Shown here one piece after another: positions 44,359-54,600 of a DNA stretch of 64,000 nucleotides. The stretch lies in assembly GCA_964035575.1 (NCBI GenBank), contig OZ037853.1, positions 838,501 through 902,500 on the forward strand. The letters run 5' to 3'. This DNA is from Rhynchopus sp. YZ270_cl-10 (lineage: Eukaryota > Euglenozoa > Diplonemea > Diplonemida > Diplonemidae). Position 1 is the stretch's first letter; every line of letters begins with the position of its first letter. The notes below the pieces were generated by a model. That model was not told the DNA's origin. It ran no database searches and was given only the letters and a program-made list of their open reading frames with translations. The translations under genes and the position numbers were made by a program.

Positions 44359-45214
44359 TAATGCCGTGTGTGTAGCCGTCGCTCGCGAGCCGCACAGCTT
44401 TGCGCTAACTGAGGTCAACAAAAGCAACGAAGGTTTTGTGGAGGAGAAGAAGCCGAACGTCGAAAGGCAAGCCAACGAAGGAGCGGGACCAACACGATGA
44501 CAACACGGTAACACACGAATAGTACAGCAGTACCCATACCGGTGCGGAGAGCACACCATCATGCTGCTGCGTTTCCGAGTACATACTTTAGCGTTTCGTT
44601 TTGAAGCACATGAGAAGCAGTTAAACCACCATGCACCGTGCGACCTCCGGAAGGCAGCGCCGGAGTTTTGTGTTTGCAGAATTTCAGACCTCGGTTTTGG
44701 AAGGAAGCAAGGCCACGTTAGATGACAGACATGATGATCATTTTCTGCCTGCCGCCGTCGCAGTAAAGTTGCGCAACCGTGATCAGGGTCAACACCAGGC
44801 ACGAGTTTCAGCGTCACCGCACCTTCACAAAGACGTAGAGTCGCGCATACTCACCACCCACACGTTGTGCGCGAAGACAGGTGCCTCAGAATAAAGGGGG
44901 AGAGACATGAAAATAGAAATGATGTACGAATGGGATATATAATAAACGGTGCACAGGGCTGATAAGAAGACTGCGGTGTGCGTTTTGTGGAAGGCTGGTG
45001 CAGGGACTGGTGTTTTGCAGGCTGTGATACCCTGTCGTGCCTAGGGAGCTTTTTTGCAGTTTATACGGACCAAAACAATTATAAGAACGATGCGTAGGGG
45101 GATTCAATGCAAAGAAAAGGAGGATGGAGTTGAGAAGGGTTGAGAATCAGAGTGTTGCGGTTTAAAGGGAAGGAAACGACACTAACAAAACATTGAGAGT
45201 ATACCGGTTCTGCT

Positions 45215-45640
45215 GAAGATAACAACAGTTTATGCTAAGGGTAACAACAGGTTATGCTGAAGGTAACTACAGGTTATCCTGAAGATAACATCAGTTTATG
45301 CTGAAGGTAACAACAGTTTATGCTAAAGGTTAATACAGGTTATGCTGAAGGTGACTACAGGTTATCCTGAAGATAACATCAGTTTATGCTGAAGGTAACA
45401 ACAGTTTATGCTAAAGGTTAATACAGGTTATGCTGAAGGTAACTACAGGTTATCCTGAAGATAACATCAGTTTATGCTGAAGGTAACAACAGTTTATGCT
45501 AAAGGTTAATACAGGTTATGCTGAAGGTAACTACAGGTTATCCTGAAGATAACATCAGTTTATGCTGAAGGTAAATACAGGTTATGCTAAAGATTAGTAC
45601 AGGTTATGCTGAAGATAACAAACAGAATGTACAGGTATGC
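45215..45640. repeat. 22-bp minisatellite with 88-bp higher-order period
   Basis: The basic unit is about TAACAACAGTTTATGCTGAAGG. Variants (TTATCCTGAAGATAACATCA, TTATGCTAAAGGTTAATACA, TTATGCTGAAGGTAACTACA) recur in the same order every four units, giving an 88-bp higher-order repeat present about four times. Such ordering arises by unequal exchange of blocks. Confidence 0.92.
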
Positions 45641-47084
45641 TGAAGAGGCAGAATGAATACAAAGAAGAAGGGGAAGACCACGTTGTGGAGTCTATGGGAT
45701 CCAGACGGAGGCAGAATAATGTAACGCAGTGAACGAGCAGCTGGAACATGCAGTGGTTTCTTCTTTCGTGGGCAGCAGCGCAGCGTGGGGAGGAGACTGG
45801 AAGAGCTCTGAGACGAGAGGTGGTGGAAGCAACCGGAGAAGAGGGATCGTGGAAGGGCCACATGCATGCTGAAGGAACCCAGAGGAGTTTAACGGCTAAA
45901 CGGGGATTCGAGACCCACCGTGGGTGTGCACAAGAAAAACATGGGTGTGCTGATTCGTCTCTGCTGGTGCGCAGCCGCTAGGTAGGAGATGCCCACGATG
46001 CCGGAGGTGATCAGTATGTCTAGGGAAAAATGGGTGGCGATGACGGATGACGAGCGCCTTTTTTGCAATTCCTTCTGGATAAAGAAGACATGCGGAACAC
46101 GATGAAGTTGGGCGGTGAGAGGGGCATCAAGATGCGCATAGATACTTATCCTTCCGATGGTTTGGAGCTTGCCCCTGCAGGAGTGCAAACGCGCAACGAT
46201 GGTTTTTGCCGGTGCTGACAGTGTACGCGGAGGTTGTGGAGAGATGCAACGTCGTTAATTTGGAGTTGAAATGTGACCCTCTGGTTTGGTACACCCCTGC
46301 AGCAGTTTGATGTTCTTGGCGTTTACACTTCGGCCTATAAACCGGGAGATACCGCATGTCTGAATGGTAGAGAGACATACTGCTCTCCTCCCACCAGCAA
46401 GGGTACACTGTCGGAAGATGTACCTGAGGGGGTTTTTGATAGGGTGTGTTGTCCTATGTCGGGTCTGCGTTAGGGAGGAGTTTGGATGAGGACGAATCGT
46501 TTGTGGGATACGGAGCTGCTTGCTTTCTGGGATCACGAGTGCTGTAGAGTCGGGCTGGAGGTCCCTCAAGAAGAATGTTACGAACCGATTCCATCCCAAC
46601 TGAGAGAAGAAGAGTCTAAACGGACGCGAGTTTTTCGAACACGGGGATGCATCGTATGCAGGTGGACAATGCGGATGTGTCGCAGCTATTAACAAAGGTC
46701 AGTCCCAGTGTTTTCTTCCGGTGTGCGTTTTCGGCGTGTGAAGTAATAGGGGATGACAGTCATGGTAGAATGGGTCCCAACAGGAGAGCTGCGGGTCTGA
46801 CACGAGGTGAATGGAGCCCCGAGCTGATCGAGAACAGACAAGGCGACGAAGGTCGACCAGGTGCGGGGCAGCATGTCGGCACTCATGTCAGCGCAATGGG
46901 CCGCGTGTAACGAATGTTTTTGGGTTAGTTAAGTGATCTCTGCGTTATTAGGACGCGTCAGTGTATTTGTTCAGTGAATCGTTGGCCCATCTTTAGTTTA
47001 AAGTAGACCTCTGCTAATTGGAGGGATTTTGTGGTTCAGCTCTATGAGCAGTCCCTAGGGGGTTTGGGTGCAATCAACGAAAAA

Positions 47085-47265
47085 ACCTTTTTTCCTTTTA
47101 CTTACCTATCAGAGTTACTATTTTTATTCCTACAAGCGTAGCTTAAAGGAGAAATAGTTCCTCAGATACGGTCGCCAATCACCCCTCAAACAGGGTAATT
47201 GTGCAATCAACGAAAAAACCTTTTTTCCTTTTACTTACCTATCAGAGTTACTATTTTTCTCTGTT
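47085..47265. repeat. ~140-bp tandem unit carrying the empty insertion site
   Basis: The unit TTTATTCCTACAAGCGTAGC ... CAGGGTAATTGTGCAATCAA ... CTATCAGAGTTACTATTTTT occurs twice in tandem. The first copy starts at 43142 and is split by the 3.83-kb insertion; the second (47123-47265) is whole. A diverged relative lies in Prp31 intron 1 (25198-25290: TTTATTCCTGCGAAGCTTGC, AAAGGAGAAATAG). Confidence 0.8.
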
Positions 47266-47451
47266 TTTTTTTTTTTTTTTGAAAACCAGTTTTTGGAAAA
47301 ACTGGTTTTCAAAACCAGTTTTTTTAACCACCCTAATACCCTGCTTTGACACGTGCCAGTGACGTTCAACCCGCCTACTCGCTAGGTAATCGTAAAAAAA
47401 AAAAAGCTAAGACAAATCTTCCCTAACAAAATCTACGTAAAAATTCCCTAA

Positions 47452-47854
47452 GGGCACGGTAATTTTTATTTTTGGTAAGCGTCTGCGTGCGTACTTTTTT
47501 TTTGAGATTCCAGAGAAAAAAATTATGCAGAAAAAAAAATTATACAGGGGGCCCTCAATAACTCAACAATGTATTTTAGGTAAAAAATGTACATTTTTCA
47601 GTGCAAATTGACCCCATCACAGCACACACAGACTCCCGAGAGCCGAAATCAAAAAAAATTCCCCCCGATTTTTTGTGGGCAAAAATTGGTGGGAAAATAT
47701 TTTTGGTACCTGTATTTCCCCCACTGTAATTTTCCTCTATAATTTTTTTCACCACTCATAATTTTTTTTACTGCATAATTTTTTTTTGCGTGCGTGCGTA
47801 CTTTTTTTTGAGAAGTGGTCTGACGCTTACCAAGAAAAAAAATTACCGTGCCCT
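47452..47854. mobile_element. PIF/Harbinger-type MITE (403 bp)
   Basis: Terminal inverted repeats of about 32 bp begin GGGCACGGTAATTTTT and extend through TTGGTAAGCGTC, with one or two mismatches. Flanked by the 3-bp duplication TAA (47449-47451 and 47855-47857). A three-base TAA/TTA duplication with G/C-rich termini is characteristic of the PIF/Harbinger superfamily (family knowledge). The interior is AT-rich with (AATTTTTTTT)-like phrases and no ORF. Confidence 0.85.
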
Positions 47855-47864
47855 AACGTAAATA

Positions 47865-47980
47865 TGTTGGGCCGTAAAAATGTTGGGACGGGAATTTTTC
47901 GCCCAGCTGTCCCAACATTTTTACGGCCCAACATTTTTACGTTTCAACTTTTTTACGTCCCAATATTTTTACAATTACGG
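47865..47980. repeat. TGTTGGGCCGTAAAAATG hairpin, right copy
   Basis: ATGTTGGGCCGTAAAAATGT and TTGGGAC pair with GTCCCAACATTTTTACGGCC downstream. It ends ATTTTTACAATTACGG next to TA. Starts ten bases after the Harbinger-type MITE. Confidence 0.7.
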
Positions 47981-48048
47981 TATATTGATCAATATCACGT
48001 AGGAAATTTTCAATATATTGACACTTTCACCGTGTAAATTTCCCATTC

Positions 48049-48527
48049 TGGTGCTTCCCGGGGGGTATGCATTTCACAATTTTTCAATTCAATTCACAAC
48101 TTTTCACAACTATTCACAACTTTTCACCACCCTTTTTTCTCTCGTTGGTGAAGCTTTTAAACGCCGGCATTTGCATTTCCGGAATCCGTCCGGCCAGTGG
48201 TGGGGTCAATTTGCCGAAATGGACAAGTTCTCGTCATTTCCGCACAGTACACAGTACACAGGTACACAGGTACACCACATCACGTTCTATCTTGTGAATC
48301 TCAGCGTTCCCCTCAATGGGTGGGACACCACCCCACCCAAAAAAAAAGCACACAAAAAAAAAAAAATCAATTCACAACTCTTCACAACTATTCACAACTT
48401 TTCACAATTTTTCACCACTTTTCACCAGCCTTCACCATTTTATAGCGGTTTCCGTGTTGTGAAAACTTGTGAAAACTTGTCACATTTTGTGAAAATTTGT
48501 GAAATGCACACCCCCCGGGAAGCACCA
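48049..48527. mobile_element. 479-bp MITE with TGGTGCTTCCCGGGGGG termini
   Basis: Left end TGGTGCTTCCCGGGGGGT, continuing RTGCATTTCACAA; the right end is its reverse complement with one mismatch. The 5 bp CATTC lie on both sides (48044-48048 and 48528-48532). The interior repeats CACAACTTTTCACAACTATT in both halves and includes a piece of the GACCCCACCACTGC-type repeat (48180-48235). No ORF is credible. The superfamily is unclear from a 5-bp duplication. Confidence 0.82.
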
Positions 48528-50639
48528 CATTCAATATTTGCAAATATTGATCAATATATTGATCAATATATTGATCAATATATTGACGCTTTCCTTCACA
48601 CAATGGTCTCGCGCCCCTTGGAAACTGGTTCTGCATCTTCCAACCTCACACAACTCGTGCACCACACATAAAAACATGCCCGAGTTGAGGCACAAAAAAA
48701 TTGCCCCAATTTCCAGGACTGGTACTTGAACTTCGGACCAACAAATGCAAAAAAATATGGCGACTTGTGTGATACCAACTATGACAAAATTCCACATGAC
48801 TTCTCGAGTCCGCATTGCACTTCGCGGTAGCCCCAAGGGAAGACACCCTTCTTCAGACCCAGGTAGAGAATGCTGTTCCCCACCCCCTCTCACTGTCCGC
48901 GTAGATCCCCCCACTAAGGAGCCATCTGATGCCACAAGGCAAGTCGCTCCCCCGCGATGGCATTGAATGACACGTGCGCGTTTACGAACTGAGCCATGAT
49001 TGCCCTTAGAGTACCACGGTAACACGTGCAAAATCATAGAGTTTTTTTGGCTGTTAAAAAGGCTGGGGTATAAAGAGGTCGCGTGATTCGTCGAGCGGTT
49101 GTGAACCGCCTCCGTTCTCTTACGGTACGGAACACCCACCTCCTACCCTTTGCATGAGCTCGGCTGCGTTTTAGCACGTTTCAACTACTCTTTTTTCTCG
49201 TTCTGTACCCAGAACAACCTCCTCTCCAAGCAGCAAACCCCACCCCTGACCAGGGGAAGCCTCCTGGGCCCATAAGCGGAACTATTTACTCACTGATCCT
49301 CTCATAAAAAAAGACATGTGGATGGATGGATTTTTCAAATGTATGTTCGCAACTCTCATAAAAAAGTAGCGCACCGTGCGCCTGCGGCGCGGACAAAATT
49401 TGGTTTTGCGAATCCTAAATAATTTTTGCTAGCTCGTGTGGTTGATGAGCGAGAACGAAACCAAATCGATCGCAACGCCTCGTACACTAGCTAAAACACC
49501 TGAATGGTCACAGAACACAACGCAGTGCATGGTTTTGTGGGTTGTTTTTGCCCACAGAAGTACCTGGTTCTAGCACCCCAGAATCGCGTTTCCCAGTCCA
49601 TATAGTCGGGTATGGGCCCAAAAAACCACCCAAAAAGGCGGAAATCTCGGTTTTTGGTGAAAAACGCCTGTTTTGCCCATAGGGTACTTAAGGAACGCAC
49701 GTTTCTAAAGCATTTCCCACGTAAACTCGTGACACGAAAATAGGAATTAAAAACAAATCTCTCACAGATCTGATTTGGTGATCCGCATTTTTGAGGCCCA
49801 ATCTTTCCAACGCCGAAAAAATCTTACACTTTGGTGCATTTTCGGGTGGGTGCCAGGAGGGTACTGGGAGGGCAGCAACCTTAAAAACCTAAACACAAGT
49901 GTTTAGGAATTACGAGCGGTAGCCCGCAGCTCTACCCTACCCATGCTATAGTTTGGCTGTGATAATGTGCGATTTATGGCACAATCTTTGAAATGTTGCG
50001 CACATGGCTTCAACAGAAAATTTTGACCCTTTGTCTCTCCACTCTGTGGCTGGAAGGGAGCTGAGAATAAGCCGGGTCCCGGGTACTGTCCCAGGACTAG
50101 AACTAGGACGGGTACTGGTCACTGGGTACAGTCCCAGTCCTAGGGACTGGGAATACCCCTCCATCCATGCCCCACCCTCCCGCCCCCGGGTCCCTGACCC
50201 GCTTTCAGGCGTTTTCACAGCGTTTTCCACATATTGTGCCCAGTCCCACTGAGAATAACCGGGTTCCGGGTCCCCAAGTCTTATTCTCAGCTATGGCCTC
50301 CCGTCAAGGAAAAAGCAGGCACTGCAACGTCAATATTCAATAATATGATCAATATTTCAATATTATTGAAATATTGACAGTTTTCAGTCAATATTATTGA
50401 CACTTTCAATATTCAATCAATAATATTCATCACCAAATCAATATATTGACGATATTCAATATATTTATGAAGCCATGTTCTTATGTGGGGACATGCTGTC
50501 CTCTAAATCCGGTTTGCGATTTGGGATTTTCTATAAGAAAATTTTATAGGAAAATTTTATTTTTGCAGGTGAAAAAATTTTCGTATGGATATGGGGCAGT
50601 GTCTTTTTGAAATGGGGGCGCCCGGGGGGGTCAAAAGAG
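48528..50639. repeat. ATTGATCAATAT arrays and unmatched intronic sequence
   Basis: AATATATTGATC repeats occur at 48540-48590, AATATT/ATTGA palindromes at 50335-50465, and related ones at 47985-48020 and 42120-42160. An inverted GCGCCGCAGGCGCACGGTAC-type box lies at 49365-49392, and a GGTACTGG/CCAGTCC-rich patch at 50085-50155. No gene is supported. Confidence 0.5.
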
Positions 50640-50960
50640 TTAATGGTAGAAACGTGGTTGAACCACGGGAGTTCCCTGGGGAACTGGGTTGCTGACCGCA
50701 CCATGAAATCCCAGGTTGTACCCTATTTTTTTTTTGCCTGCGGCGCCATTTTTCCTTTTTTGCTCCGCAAAAAGGGTTTGTTGAGTGACTCTGTAGTGTA
50801 AAAAGCTAGATTTTTACACCCTGCCCTAAATTTTTTTCGCCTGCGGCGCCATTTTATATACAGTTCCCTATGTTCTCAATGTCTTCCCTGGTCAGCAGTG
50901 CTGGAAATAATATTGGGCAACAAAACAAGCTACCCCCTTGAAATCTGGATTCCTGGATAA
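50640..50960 (+). repeat. hAT-N1-like fragment in EF2 intron 1
   Basis: Same order of landmarks as 7600-7930: the hairpin GTGGTTGAACCACGGGAGTT, CTGGGTTGCTGACCGCACCA, two GCCTGCGGCGCCATTTT boxes around a TTTTTACAC spacer, and a CCCTGGTCAGCAGTGCTG segment. The termini are missing or diverged. Confidence 0.65.
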
Positions 50961-51204
50961 GACACTGGGGTGGGGGAAGAGAAAAATATGACCTTCCGCA
51001 CTGCGGCCCTACAACAGCAAAAAGAATGTCTTCTCCAGTTGGGCGCGAAAAATTTTCGCGCGCAGCGCGAAAATTTTTTTTTTTCTATAAGAAAATTTTG
51101 CGATTTGAAAATCAGAAAATCCCTGATTTTTCCCCGATTTAAGGACATGCTTGTGTGGGGAAGGTATATAAAACATTTTGGCGGACATTGTCCGACCCCC
51201 CCCC

Positions 51205-51415
51205 TAGGGGATATCAAAGGCCTATTTAAAAGTGTCACATTTGACGTTTTTCAAAATAAGTGAAAACCGCCTATCAGAAAGTGCCGAAACCGCCTCCAAC
51301 CACCCCACACCCCCCAGAAAACCTGTTCCTGCCCCGAAACTACCCATAGGGGGGTCTTCTGGGCCGTAAAATGCAATTCTAAAAAAGTGGTCACACTTCT
51401 GTACCTGGGCACCCC
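51205..51415 (+). repeat. Left arm of a large inverted repeat around the retrotransposon
   Basis: About 200 bp (GGGGATATCAAAG ... TCTGTACCTGGGCACCCC) match the reverse complement of 58366-58565 with only a few differences. Further out, GTGGGGAAGGTATATAAA and CATTTTGGCGGACA (51155-51190) match, inverted, 59588-59627. The arms enclose about 7 kb, most of it the retrotransposon. They are probably the termini of an older TIR element into which the retrotransposon later inserted. Confidence 0.75.
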
Positions 51416-51661
51416 TCACCATAGGGGGTGTGACTCCCTATAGTTTTTAAAAATGTTTTCCTGGCATGTTTTTGAGGTGGTTTTGTGAGTTGGCGGGGAA
51501 ATTTGGAACTATCTGGGCTCCCGGAGTGCTTTTTCGGGGGGTTTCACCCATTTTTTGGCCCACATATTGGTCCAGAAGGGACAAACGGTGTCTTGCGATT
51601 AGTATAGGCTATCATAGGACGTTTTTTACCACAAAAACACCAAAAAACGACCAAAAAAAGT

Positions 51662-54600
51662 GATGGTTTGCCACGTCGCGGCGTTGCTCCGTGCCCTCCT
51701 TGCCGACACCCTCTCGTGGAAGGAGCCCTGCCGACGTCGCCGTCGCCGTCGCCGCAGATGGATTGCTCGGAACCCCTGGTGTCAGGGTCTCCGTCTGATG
51801 TGTCGGTGCTCCCTGTCTGGGGTCCGTCGTTGCGTCGCGTGGGGGCATTGCCCGCAAGACAACCCTCCACTGGCAGGCTCCCGTCGCCGCAGCAGAGCGC
51901 TGTTCCGCATGCGTCATGTTGGCAGAGACAGAGTAGGGCGGTGCCGTCACGTCTGGGCGGGCCCAGGTGCCATGAGAGGTGGGAACGAACAGGATGCCCA
52001 GGTGGATGCTGAACGAGAGAGGGTTGACGCTTTCCTGAGCTCCATTTCCCAAGGAGCCGCAGTCCGCGTCCCTAACTCCGAGTCGGACAATTGCCTCTTT
52101 GTCTCGCTGTTCCAGGCTCAGACCAGGAACAGGCCGCCCCCTACGGCTGCTGAGTGTACTGAGCTTCGTGAGCTGTTTGCCGACAGAGCCGTTGAGACCC
52201 GTGCACAGGGTGAAGTGATGTTGGGTGGGCAGAAGCAGTTGGATGCGTACGTCGCAGGGCTCAGAGGTGACGCCTGGGGAGACCACTTCGCCATCCACCT
52301 TGCGGCGAACGTGTGGCGGGAGAACATCCTCGTGGTGCAGTGTGGTGAGAACCCTGTGGTGCGCATCCGGGCAACGCGGCTGTCCACAAAAGAAGTCGCG
52401 AGGACGAGGGTCATCACTCGGGTGGGCAATCACTTCGACGCGGTGTACGCCGACAACGACGCTATCGAGTTGCTCACAGCAGGGGCTCCCTACTCCCTGC
52501 TCAACCCCGACACCATTGCCGCGCATCCGTTGGCAGCGATCACTGCAGATTCCACCGCCTCTTGCTCCCTCGACCCCCCAGCGCAGGGTTATTACTGCCC
52601 CCTGCCTCACTGCTCGGGCTCCAAGATCCACAGGAGCGCGGAGTTTAAGCACCGCAAGCTGCGGGATCACTTGCAGGAGCACGCCCAGCAAGGCGACATC
52701 CTGCCTGCAGCCGACCTCCGCCGCCTGAAGTTCACGCAGTGCGTGCGGTGCGGGGACGTCCTCCCCATAAAGGCCAAGGATGGGACATGCTTCTCGTGCA
52801 GGGGGGCGACCGCACCATCCGCTGTTCCGCCCATCCGAAAGAGGTCCCAGCAGGAAGTAGACGACGATCGCCTTCTTCCGTCTGCGCATGACATCGCCGT
52901 AAGCCGCTCCCGTGTCATGGAGTTCATCCCGGACTACATGCTTCGTGCAGTGACGGAGGCGGTGAACATAGCACTCTTGGACATCGCAGCCAACGCTAAG
53001 GACCTGTCCGCGTGGAACCGGTTCGGCATGCTGTGGAAAACGCTCCTCCGCACTCGCCGAAGTGGCAAGACGAAGAAGAAGCGCATGCGAGAGAAGCGCA
53101 TCGAAGACTTGGAGCGGTGGGAGAAAGGCGAGTTATCCGCACTGTGGCGGGATGCGCAGGCTCAGGTGCCGGGGAGACGAGCAGAGCAAGAGGCCCCCAT
53201 ATTTGAGGATCTGGAACGGGCGTGCGTCGCTGAAGCTCGGAAGGGTCGTCCCGCCGCAGCCTTCTCCCGTCTCTCTTCGTCGGGACTCGCCCCGGACTCT
53301 GAAGCCACACTGCAAGCTCTGCGGGCCAAGCACCCTCCGCCCCCATCCAAAGTGGAGTTAGGCCCGGCTTTGGTGAAGCCCGCCACCCCAGATGACTTGA
53401 CCCCTGCGCAGGTGCTGGCACTGGTGAAACGCATGCCGCGAGGCACTGCTGCAGGTCCTTCCGGCCTCCGTGCGGACCACCTCAAGCAGATGCTGAATGA
53501 GAGTGACGTCAACATCCTACCGGCCTTGACTCACGTGCTCAACGCAGTCCGCGCAGCCAGAGTCCCCGACGAAGTCACTCCTTTCCTGGCTGGGGCCCGT
53601 TTGATGGCGCTCCCCAAAGGTGCCAACGATGTCCGTCCGATCGCAGTGGGTGAAACTCTCCGTAGGCTGGCAGCGAAATCGTATGCAGCTGATGTGAAGA
53701 AGCAAGCGAAGGACATTCTGCTCCCTGGTAAGCAGGTGGGGGTAGGGGTGGAAGGTGGCATCGAGGCAGCGACAGAGACAGTCCGGGACTTCGCTTTCCG
53801 TCACATCGGCCAGGACAAAGTAGTGCTGAAGATTGACTTCAGCAATGCGTTCAACACTGTGTGCCGCAACACCTTGCTGAATCAGACGCGCGCACACCTC
53901 CCTAAGCTGTCCCGTTTTGTGGAGTGGTGCTACGTGTATCCGTCCTCCCTGGTGTACGGTGAAGTAGTGGTGCAATCGCAGTCCGGTGTGCAGCAAGGTG
54001 ACCCGCTAGGCCCCCTTCTCTTCTCTCTGGTGGTGAAGGGCTTGACGGAAACGGTTCGCGACCTGCCGGGGGTGGATCTGTCGGTTTGGTACCTGGATGA
54101 CGGGACGCTCATGGGATCGCCTGCGGCAGTTGCGAAAGCCTTTGAGGTGCTGAAGTCGGAGAGCCTGAAGTTGGGGCTAAAGGTGAATTCCTCCAAATGC
54201 GAACTCATCCCCCTCGGAGGTGAGAAGAACCACACTGATGCCGTCCTCCAGGATGCAGGATTTGCCGTGGCGGACCTGAAGGTGCTCCGAGAGGGATTCA
54301 GCTTTCTGGGGGCCCCCATCGGCTCTGACGAGTACTGCGACGAGTTCATGGAGAGCACGATGCTTGAATTCTCGAAGAAACTCCGCCTGCTGGGTAAACT
54401 GGGAGATGCTCAGGTGGCTCTGTCTCTCTTGCGCCACTGTGAAGGATTTTGCAAAACTGTCTTCTACATGCGGGCTCTTCGTCACCAAGGGGATCACAAG
54501 TGGCTGGACAAGTACGACAAGGAGGTGGACCGGGTGCTGGCTCAGATTCTGAGTTCGCCAGGGTCGGACCCGGACGCATTGATGCCGGATGCGGCTCGAG

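Larger units (their letters stand above)
43237..47067. mobile_element. 3.83-kb insertion of unknown class with 17-bp target duplication
   Basis: GTGCAATCAACGAAAAA lies on both sides (43220-43236 and 47068-47084). The intact, uninterrupted target is present as a second copy of the flanking repeat (GGGTAATTGTGCAATCAACG at about 47192-47221), so the boundaries are visible directly. There are no terminal inverted repeats or long terminal repeats. The left end, read on the minus strand, finishes in TAATAAATA. Inside are a 75-bp tandem array (43604-43995), an 88-bp higher-order minisatellite (45215-45640) and several unrecognised short ORFs. I saw no reverse transcriptase or transposase motif. Composition is more GC-balanced than the surrounding intron. 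The long duplication would fit retroposition. Confidence 0.75.

Noticed and set aside
43604-45640. Possible CRISPR-like arrays
   Set aside because: The units are head-to-tail tandem repeats without unique spacers, and the genome is eukaryotic.
43142-47265. Direct repeats of ~95 bp flanking the 3.8-kb insertion, as possible long terminal repeats
   Set aside because: The repeats are tandem copies of a pre-existing flanking unit. The insertion splits the first copy with a 17-bp target duplication, so they are outside the element.
51612-52889. 425-codon minus-strand ORF opposite the retrotransposon N-terminus
   Set aside because: It is a shadow of the GC-rich sense frame, which has clear OTU and zinc-finger motifs; the antisense product has none.
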